Below, one piece after another: positions 38,506-48,024 of a stretch of 64,000 bases of DNA (position 1 is its first letter; each line of letters starts with the position of its first letter). A program made the position numbers and the translations under genes. The notes under the pieces are model-generated. The model did not search any database, was not told the DNA's origin, and worked only from the letters and a program-made list of their open reading frames with translations. Location of the stretch: NCBI GenBank assembly GCA_037179515.1, contig JAXCGZ010022668.1:65001-129000 (forward strand), in the 5' to 3' direction. This DNA comes from Halocaridina rubra. Its lineage: Eukaryota > Arthropoda > Malacostraca > Decapoda > Atyidae.

Positions 38506-39720
38506 AAATGGGAACGCAAATAGAGGAAGAAGAAGATGAAGTTAAAAGAGTTGCTTGTAAGAAATTTTTGGGAGTAATTATTGATGAAAGTTTAAGTTGG
38601 AAATATCATATTCAATCCGTCTGCTCAAAACTGTCCAAGACGTGTGGAATTTTGCATAAAATTTGCCATAACCTAACAAATGAGGCCTTAAAAAGCATAT
38701 ACTATTCCCTGTGTTATCCTCATATTATATACTGTTTGTCCATCTGGGGTTGTACTTGGCCGTCAATTGTAAGGGATGTATTCGTAACTCAGAAAAGACT
38801 GATCAGAACTATTACATATAGTGGAATATATGACTCAACTTATTCAAGGAGCTAAACTTGCTTAAATTTAATTACTTGATACAATATTTCTGTCTTATTA
38901 TTATAGATAGTGATGTTAATGATAACAGAAAATTATTTAGATTTATTCAACACAACCATGGAACCAGAGGTAACAATATAAATTTGATATGTCCACAGCC
39001 GAGAACAATTGTACAAATTTTCTGTTCACTGTTTTGGCCCAAAATGTTGGAATGCATTACCAGAAGATTTAAAAACAATAACTGGCACAACTTTATTTAA
39101 AAAGAAACTCAAATAGCATTTATTTACTAGGCAAAATCAAGCAGCTATTGATTAATAATTCATACAGTATTGGTGTATCATTATGTCCAGGTTAAGGTCA
39201 GGCTACTGTTTTGTTTTATTACAGGATAAGTATGAGATTGCTATATTGGAGCTTTTGTTAACTATTGCCGTCATACTTTAATTTATGTGAAATGTATTTT
39301 AAACTGCCTGCCAAGGAGCTCTTGCACAGCAGGCTAGTGCTTCTGAATATAATGTACATATTTATTCCTGTATGTATACTAAATATTTGGCAATAAAATC
39401 TATGACTATGACTTTTATAAGTCTGCCAGGTACTTATACCTTTTCTCCTATACCCATTCTAGTATTTGTCTCTCCACTCCTTAGCTCTTTTACACTCATT
39501 ATTGAACCATTTCTCTCTGGCATGAATAATTCATATTTTGGTGGAAGGCATGCTACAATCGACTATCTTCCCATATCCCTCAAAATAAATGTCGTACTTT
39601 TCGTGTACAGATTTGTTGTCAAACAAGGGCCTCCAATCAATAACTGCAATAAGCTCATTAATTGTTATGTAATCTCCTTTCGGATAGTTCTTCCTCGTGT
39701 CCTCAGTGCCCATACATGCG

Positions 39721-42700
39721 TGTGTGATTACCTAATTGTGTTTACGGGAAAGAGCCCAAAGCTCGTATCTTCCCGTCTCCTGATCGGTTCCATTTTATAC
39801 TTAGTGATACTTATCATACCTGTCCTTAAAACTATGGATTGAGATAGCATTAACTACCTCCTCCCTTAGCCAGTTCCAATTATCAACTACTCTTACACTG
39901 AAAAAGTATTTCCTTACATCCTGCAAACAAGTTTTCTTACGAAGCTTCAAACTATGACCTCTAGTTCTAGAGCCAGCCATATCAAAATATCGATCCCTAT
40001 CCACTCTATCATAACCATGAAGGAATTTAAAGACTGTCACCATATCCCCCCTCACTCTTCTAGCTTCGAGTGATGGTAAGTCTAATTCCCTCAACCTCTC
40101 ATCATAACTGAGATTGTGTATTTCTGGCACCAGTTTCGTGGCATGTCTTTGAACTTTTTCAAGCTTAGCTATCTGCTTTTTCAAGTGCGGATTCCAAAAG
40201 GGGGCTGCATATTCGAGTTTTGGCCTCACATAGGTTACATAAATATTTCTGAACATTTCCTTGTCCATGTGCCTGAAGGCTACCCTTACATTTGATAAGA
40301 ATGCACATGCTGCCCTTACTACGCCATTTATATGTATTTCTGGAGACAAATCTGCCAGTATGTTTACTCCTAGATCTCTCTCATTTTCTGTCTCTTGAAG
40401 TTGTACTCCAGCCACCGAGTAGTCAAGCTTGGGCCTTCTTGCACTTGTACCCATTCTAATTACCTTACATTTTGAAGTATTGAATTTCATTAGCCACTTT
40501 TCTGACCACTCATGCAGATTATTTAGATACTCCTGAAGTTCTCTACCATTGTTCTCGTTTTTTACTTTCTTCACAATCTTTGCATCATCTGCAAACATAT
40601 TCATGAATGAATTTACACACTCTGGTAGGTCATTTACATATACAAGAAACAAAAGTGGCCCTAAAACTGAACCCTGTGGAACTCCACTACTAACTCTTCT
40701 CCATTCAGACACTGAGTGTCTTACTCTAACCCTCTGTTCCCTTCCTTCTAAGTAAGTTTTTATCCATTCCAAAACATTTCCACCTATTCTAGCCATTGAT
40801 TGCAGCTTCCTAATAAGTCTCCCATGTGGAACAGTGTCAAACGCTTTCTGGAAGTCTAGGAATATGCAATCTGCCCAGCCCTCTCTTTCCTGTAAGATTT
40901 GGCTTACCTCATCATAAAATTCTAATAAGTTTGTTACTGTTGATCTACCTTCTCTGAAGCCATGTTGCCTCACTGACAAAAAGTTGAAGGATTCCAAGTG
41001 AAGAGAGATATATTTCCTTAGTAGTTTCTCCATAACTTTGCAAACTATGCTGGTCAAGGAAACTGGTCTATAGTTCAGAGCCGTATCCCTCCTTCCCTTT
41101 TTGAAGATAGGTATCACATTTGCTTGTTTCCAGCATCTTGGAATCTCCCCCGACTCCAGTGACTCTTTAAATATGATACTTAGTGCCACTGATATTGTGT
41201 TTGCGCATTTTTTAAGCACATGAGGGGATATGTCATCAGGACCTGTAGCTTTATGAACATCTAAACCCATCAGCGCTTTGCATACCTCTGTGGCTGTAAG
41301 GTTGATGTTCTCTAATACCGGCCCTTGAGCTTCTATCACTGCAATCTGAGGGGGTGGGGTATTTTCTACTGTAAATACTGACTGAAACTCCTTGTTCAAT
41401 TCTTTGCAGATCTCTTCATCCGTCTCAGTGATGCTTCCATCCGCTCTCTTTAGCCTTAAAACCTGTTCTTTTACCTTCAGTTTTCCTCTGATAAAGCTGT
41501 GGAAAAGCTTGGGATTTTCTTTAGCCTTCCTGGTGATGTCCCTCTCATAGTCTCTCTCTGCCTCTCTCCTTTTACTTAGGTAGTCATTTCTTGCTCTTTT
41601 GTAGGTTTGCCAGGCATTTATGTTTTTTCTCCTCCTATACCTTTTCCAGCATTTGTCTCTCCACTCCTTAGCTCTTTTACACCCATTATCGAACCATTTC
41701 TCTCTGGCATGAATTACACCTACTTTGGTGACAGGTATGCAGCAATCTACTATCTTCCCATATTTCTCACAAAAGATGTCATACATTTCTCGTACAGATT
41801 TGTTGTAAAATAAGGTTCTCCAGTCAATAACTGCAAAAAGCTCATTCATTTTGATGTAATCTCCTTTCGGATAGTTCCTCCTCATGTCCTCAGTGCCTCT
41901 ACTCTCAGGAAGAATATCTTCAATGATATACTCCATCAACAACATACAGTGGTCACTCATTCCAATTGGTGGTTCATACTCAATTTTTTTCAATATCCAA
42001 CACATTATCTGTGAACACTAGATCAAGTAGTGATGGCTCATCCCCACCCCTGGCCCTTGTTGGTTCCATTACATGTTGGTGTAGGAAATTCCCTTGTACG
42101 CAATCTAGGAATCTTGCCCCGAATGAGTCCTCACCACTGTGTGGGTCAAGATTTATCCAATCTATCTCTTTATGATTAAAGTCTCCCATAATCAAAATCC
42201 TACATTTTTTTCCCGTGCCATGTTAACAACTGAATTTATGACTTCAATAGTACCTATATGACTTTCCTCATAAACTTCAAGCCTATTTTGGTTCCTTGGT
42301 GGGTTGTATACAACAGTTATTATAATGCTCTCTGACCCAGTATTTATGAGAGCAACAAGAAATTCCTTGAACTCACTTTCTATAGCCAAGTTTATTTCTT
42401 CGACTTGAATCCTTTCATTTATGAGCAGTGCTATCCCTCCACCAGTCCTCTCAGATCTTTCAACCCTTAGTATTCTGAAGCCCTTAGGAAAAACTGTGAC
42501 ACTGTTTATGTCCTCACTCAACTTAGTCTCTGTAATTGCTACTATATCTGCCTTACTGTTGTGAATCCTATCTTTTAATTCTACTGCCTTACCAGCTATC
42601 CATTAGCATTTGTGTATAACAATCTTAATGAGGCCCCATCCCCTGATCTTCTGTCATTATCTTCTTTATCTCCCCTTTGTCTGGAAGAACTCTGTAATGA

Positions 42701-43741
42701 AAATTTTTCTTCTCTTCTTCATTTCTTTCATCATTTAACCTTCTTGCCTCTTGCAACAAGTTTTTGATCTTTCCCATCTCTTCCTGTGTTCTGTATCGTC
42801 TAATGAACACTTCTTTGAATTCTTGAAGGTCTTTTAGACTTTCTTTTTCTCAACAATATTTCCCTACATGTTTCCCCTCTCTCAAAGGTTACTTTTGTTG
42901 GTCTCGGCTTTCCTTCCCTCGAATATTTACCTAGTTGGTGTATGTTTACAATATCCTCAGGACCACAAACTACTCCAAGCTTTCTTATCAGGTCTACAAC
43001 CCTAGCTTTATTTTCTTCAAGTCTCCCCTGCCATGTTGGCTCCTGGGATTCGCTTATGCCTGAGATTACCACTGTCTTCTCCTTATCAAGTGCCTGTCTG
43101 ATGAGTGGGTTTGCCCTTTCCATCACAACGTCTTTCATTTTTATTTATTACTGTCTCTTTATAGTCAACTGTTTGTATGTTTTCCAGTGCCACCACCTTT
43201 ACAGCCTCTTTTACTGCCACACTCCCCTTTAGTGCATAAGCAAAGGAAGTTTTCATGGCATCATTTTCCATATTCAGCTCATGGAACTCTTTTCTAAACT
43301 GTTCAATGTTTTCCTTAATCTGGACATTCCAAGCAGCAATCTCGTCTCTCTCAGAAGAGAGCAGTGAACTAACATCTAATTCCTTTAGGTTGTCATTCAG
43401 CTGTTTGTTTTTATCTTCCTGTTTAGAAATTCTAGATTCTAGTTTACTCTTTTCCCCTTCCAGCTTCTTTATTCTTTTTTCTAGTTCCTTTCTCTCCTGC
43501 CCTTGTGCTTTATTTGCTTCCTCCAAAGATTTTATTTGCTCTCTGAGTGTTTCATTCTCTTACATTTCTCCATCCATATTCCAAATTTTATCATCAAGGC
43601 TTATAACCATTGCCTCTAAATTCTTGATTTTCTGTTTAAGTCTCCTAATGGCAACCCTTCCTACCGACACATGGATGGGAGAAGTTTGGGACAGAGATGG
43701 CGTCATTTTTATGTTCTCCCTCTCACAGAATATAGAAAGAA

Positions 43742-43744
<3 letters not shown>
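39721..43744 (-). mobile_element. Family A LINE, copy A5, near full length but broken
   Basis: The 3' tail starts at GATTACCTAATTGTG (39727), with one tail unit after GTGTGTG. ORF2 is open from 42005 to 39801 (endonuclease end, RT with FADDAKIVKK, C-terminus). It is frameshifted at about 42000 and again by a 1-bp deletion at about 42596. ORF1 is split by frameshifts near 42840 and 43140 and a TAA near 43562. The slip heptamer (42700-42706) is preserved. The 5' end stops at AGAATATAGAAAGAAGAC against (GT)n. Confidence 0.92.

Positions 43745-43784
<40 letters not shown>
43745..43784. repeat. (GT)n microsatellite between A5 and A6
   Basis: Twenty GT units joining the 5' end of A5 to the 3' tail of A6. 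Confidence 0.97.
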
Positions 43785-43786
<2 letters not shown>

Positions 43787-46700
43787 TTACCTAATTGAGT
43801 TTACAGGAAAGAGCCCAAAGCTCGTATCTTCCCGTCTCCTGATCGGTTCCATTTTATACTTAGTGATACTTATCATACCTGTCCTTAAAACTATGGATTG
43901 AGATAGCATTAACTACCTCCTCGCTTAGCCAATTCCAATTATCAGCTACTCTTACACTGAAAAAGTATTTCCTTACATCCTGCAAAGAAGTTTTCTTACG
44001 AAGCTTCAAACTATGACCTCTAGTTCTAGAGCCAGCCATATCAAAATATCGATCCCTATCCACTCTATCATAACCATGAAGGAATTTAAAGACTGTCACC
44101 ATATCCCCCCCTCACTCTTCTAGCTTCGAGTGATGGTAAGTCTAATTCCCTCAGCCTCTCATCATAACTGAGATTGCGTATTTCTGGCACCAGTTTCGTG
44201 GCATGTCTTTGAACTTTTTCAAGCTTAGCTATGTGCTTTTTCAAGTGCGGATTCCAAAAGGGGGCTGCATATTCCAGTTTTGGCCTCACATAGGTTACAT
44301 AAATATTTCTGAACATTTCCTTGTCCATGTGCCTGAAGGCTACCCTTACATTTGATAAGAATGCATATGCTGCCCTTACTATACCATTTATATGTATTTC
44401 TGGAGACAAATCTGCCAGTATGTTTACTCCTAGATCTCTCTCATTTTCTGTCTCTTGAAGTTGTACTCCAGCCACCGAGTAGTCAAGCTTGGGCCTTCTT
44501 GCACTTGTACCCATTCTCATTACCTTACATTTTGAAGTATTGAATTTCATTAGCCACTTTTCTGATCACTCATGCAGATTATTTAGATCCTCCTGAAGTT
44601 CTCTACCATTGTTCTCGTTTTTTACTTTCTTCACAATCTTTGCATCATCTGCAAACATATTCATGAATGAATTTACACACTCTGGTAGGTCATTTACATA
44701 TACAAGGAGCAAAAGTGGCCCTAAAACTGAACCCTGTGGAACTCCACTACTAACTCTTCTCCATTCAGACACTGTCTTACTCTAACCCTCTGTTCCCTTC
44801 CTTCTAAGTAAGTTTTTATCCATTCCAAAACATTTCCACCTATTTTAGCCATTGATTGCAGCTTCCTAATAAGTCTCCCATGTGGAACAGTGTCAAACGC
44901 TTTCTGGAAGTCTAGGAATATGCAATCTGCCCAGCCCTCTCTTTCCTGTAAGATTTGGCTTACCTCATCATAAAATTCTAATAAGTTTGTTACTGTTGAT
45001 CTACCTTCTCTGAAGCCATGTTGCCTCACTGGCAAAAAGTTGAAGGATTCCAAGTGAAGAGAGATATATTTCCTTAGTAGTTTCTCCATAACTTTGCAAA
45101 CTATGCTGGTCAAGGAAACTGGTCTATAGTTCAGAGCCGTATCCCTCCTTCCCTTTTTGAAGATAGGTATCACATTTGCTTGTTTCCAGCATCTTGGAAT
45201 CTCCCCCGACTCCAGTGACTCTTTAAATATGATACTTAGTGCCACTGATATTGTGTTTGCGCATTTTTTAAGCACATGAGGGGATATGTCATCAGGACCT
45301 GTAGCTTTATGAACATCTAAATCCATCAGCGCTTTGCATACCTCTGTGGCTGTAAGGTTGATGTTCTCTAATACCGGCCCTTGAGCTTCTATCACTGCAA
45401 TCTGAGGGGGTGGGGTATTTTCTACTGTAAATACTGACTGAAACTCCTTGTTCAATTCTTTGCAGATCTCTTCATCCGTCTCAGTGATGCTTCCATCCGC
45501 TCTCTTTAGCCTTAAAACCTGTTCTTTTACCTTCAGTTTTCCTCTGATAAAGCTGTGGAAAAGCTTGGGATTTTCTTTAGCCTTCCTGGTGATGTCCCTC
45601 TCATAATCTCTCTCTGCCTCTCTCCTTTTACTTAGGTAGTCATTTCTTGCTCTTTTGTAGGTTTGCCAGGCATTAATGTTTTTTCTCCTCCTATACCTTT
45701 TCCAGCATTTGTCTCTCCACTCCTTAGCTCTTTTACACCCATTATCGAACCATTTCTCTCTGGCATGAATTACACCTACTTTGGTGACAGGTATGCAGCA
45801 ATCTACAATCTTCCCATATTTCTCACAAAAGATGTCATACATTTCTTGTACAGATTTGTTGTAAAATAAGGTTCTCCAGTCAATAACTGCAAAAAGCTCA
45901 TTCATTTTGATGTAATCTCCTTTTGGATAGTTACTCCTCATGTTCTCAGTGCCTCTACTCTCAGGAAGAATATCTTCAATGATATACTCCATCAACAACA
46001 CACAGTGGTCACTCATTCCAATTGGTGGTTCATACTCAATTTTTTCAATATCCAACACATTATCTGTGAACACTAGATCGAGTAGTGATGGCTCATCCCC
46101 ACCCCTGGCCCTTGTTGGTTCCATTACATGTTGGTGTAGGAAATTCCCTTGTACGCAATCTAGGAATCTTGCCCCGAATGAGTCCTCACGACTGTGTGGG
46201 TCAAGATTTATCCAAACTATCTCTTTATGATTAAAGTCTCCCATAATCAAAATTCTACATTTTTTTTCCCGTGCCATGTTAACAACTGAGTTTATGACTT
46301 CAATAGTACCTATATGACTTTCCTCATAAACTTCAAGCCTATTTTGGTTCCTTGGTGGGTTGTATACAACAGTTATTATAATGCTCTCTGACCCAGTATT
46401 TATGCGAGAAACAAGAAATTCCTTGAACTCACTTTCTATAGCCAAGTTTATTTCTTCGACTTGAATCCTTTCACTTATGAGCAGTGCTATCCCTCCACCA
46501 GTCCTCTCAGATCTTTCAACCCTTAGTATTCTGAAGCCCTTAGGAAAAGCTGTGACACTGTTTATGTCCTCACTCAACTTAGTCTCTGTAATTGCTACTA
46601 TATCTGCCTTACTGTTGTGAATCCTATCTTTTAATTCTACTGCCTTACCAGCTATCCATCAGCATTTGTGTATAACAATCTTAATGAGGCCCCATCCCCT

Positions 46701-47932
46701 GATCTTCTGTCATTATCTTCTTTATCTCCCCTTTGTCTGGAAGAACTCTGTAATGAAAATTTTTCTTCTCTTCTTCATTTCTTTCATCATTTAACCTTCT
46801 TGCCTCTTGCAACAAGTTTTTGATCTTTCCCATCTCTTCCTGTGTTCTGTATCGTCTAATGAACACTTCTTTGAATTCTTGAAGGTCTTTTAGACTTTTT
46901 TTTCTCAACAATATTTCCCTACATGTTTCCCCTCTCTCAAAGGTTACTTTTGTTGGTCTCGGCTTTCCTTCCCTCGAATATTTACCTAGTGTATGTTTAC
47001 AATATCCTCAGGACCACAAACTACTCCAAGCTTTCTTATCAGGTCTACAACCCTAGCTTTATTTTCTTCAAGTCTCCCCTGCCATGTTGGCTCCTGGGAT
47101 TCGCTTATGCCTGAGATTACCACTGTCTTCTCCTTATCAAGTGCCTGTCTGATGAGTGGGTTTGCCCTTTTCATCACAGCGTCTTTCATTTTTTTCGATT
47201 ACTGTCTCTTTATAGTCAACTGTTTGTATGTTTTCCAGTGCCACCACCTTTACAGCCTCTTTTACTGCCACATTCCCCTTTAGTGCATCAGCAAAGGAAG
47301 TTTTCATGGCATCATTTTCCATATTCAGCTCATGGAACTCTTTTCTGAACTGTTCAATGTTTTCCTTAATCTGGACATTCCAAGCAGCAATCTCGTCTCT
47401 CTCAGAAGAGAGCAGTGAACTAACATCTAATTCCTTTAGGTTGTCATTCAGCGGTTTGTTTTTATCTTCTTGTTTAGAAATTCTAGATTCTAGTTGACTC
47501 TTTTCCCCTTCCAGCTTCTTTATTCTTTTTTCTAGTTCCTTTCTCTTCTGCCCTTGTGTTTTATTTGCTTCCTCCAAAGATCTTATTTGCTCTCTGAGTG
47601 TATCATTCTCTTTCATTTCTCCATCCATATTCCGAATTTTATCATCAAGGCTTATAACCATTTCCTCTAAATTCTTGATTTTCTGTTTAAGTCTCCTAAT
47701 GGCTACCCCTCCTACCGACCCATGGATGGGAGAGGTTTGGGACAGAGATGGCGTCATTTTTATGTTCTCCCTCTCACAGAATATAGAAAGAAGACGAGAA
47801 AGAGGAAAAAAAAAAAAAAAAACTTTTAATTAAGCTTCACACAGAATTTTTATATCTCCATATGAGTGCTATTTAGTGACTCAGTTTATCTCTTTTCTGG
47901 TAACACACATCTTAACTTAAAAACTTGACCAT
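43785..47932 (-). mobile_element. Family A LINE, copy A6, near full length but broken
   Basis: One tail unit, then ORF2 in three pieces (43860-44102, 44086-44550 and 44566-44772, then 44721-46577). Breaks are an extra C near 44107, a TGA near 44566 and an 8-bp deletion near 44774. The 1-bp deletion near 46648 is shared with A5. ORF1 (46681-47757) is frameshifted twice (a 4-bp deletion near 46989 and an extra T near 47193). The slip heptamer (46756-46762) is preserved. The 5' end (ACTTGACCATG) joins the tail of A7 directly, with no AC tract between. Confidence 0.92.
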
Positions 47933-48024
47933 GTGATTACCTAATTGTGATTACCTAATTGTGTTTACGGGAAAAGAGCCCAAAGCTCGTATCTTCCCGT
48001 CTCCTGATCGGTTCCATTTTATAC

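Larger units (their letters stand above)
35467..38515 (+). mobile_element. RTE-clade LINE (family E), full length and apparently intact
   Basis: A 3,049-bp insertion in family D ORF2. It has a 5' UTR of about 200 bp (CAGCCCAGTGCCGG, CAGGAAGGGCATCCGGC), a single long ORF and a very short 3' UTR (ATGGGAACGC), all typical of RTE. It is flanked by a 6-bp direct repeat, AAATAG, at 35461-35466 and 38516-38521. Removing the element and one repeat rejoins D in frame (LLEIEEEEDEVKRV). Confidence 0.9.
33034..39100 (+). pseudogene. Family D ORF2 (endonuclease + RT), frameshifted and split by RTE
   Basis: The N-terminal part (33034-33387) is out of frame with 33380-35110; the shift is at a T-run near 33378. 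The endonuclease motifs are SVYRPPKGNMPEFF, FGDWNLDLF, SLIDHIW and TDHFAVYS. RT motifs are TGYDEIPSKLL, KVIPIFKSG, FLDFSKAFDSLDHD, then after a second shift near 35110 GVPQGSILGPLLFLVYINE and YADDTNLLL. The RTE sits at 35467-38515. Downstream the frame resumes with VACKKFLGVIIDESLSWKYH and ends near 39100 after more shifts. The catalytic YADD is intact, but the gene is not translatable. Confidence 0.85.
31790..39414 (+). mobile_element. Family D LINE, nearly full length, interrupted by an RTE element
   Basis: The 5' UTR (31790-32083) has a GC-rich promoter-like patch. Then come ORF1 (32084-32920), a short spacer, ORF2 (33034-39100 with a 3.05-kb insertion) and a 3' UTR ending AATAAAATCTATGACTATGAC near 39413. 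It has ORF1/ORF2 with an APE endonuclease and RT, within the CR1/Jockey superfamily; the clade is not resolved. It was inserted into A4. Confidence 0.83.
31748..39713 (-). pseudogene. Family A LINE fragment A4, split by a family D LINE
   Basis: Two pieces of one minus-strand A copy are visible: 31748-31789 (CCTTTCATAGTCTCTC, ending ACTTAGGTA) and 39415-39713 (starting TTTTATAAGTCTGCCAGG, through CATGAATAATTC and TTCGGATAGTTCTTCCTC). Together they cover the linker between the endonuclease and RT. About 14 bp of A seem missing at the junction. Its high-coordinate end (39713) meets the tail of copy A5, continuing the head-to-tail order. Confidence 0.8.

Noticed and set aside
38397..38855. A single protein spanning the RTE end and family D
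   Set aside because: The frame crosses the RTE 3' insertion boundary; only the part after 38521 belongs to family D.
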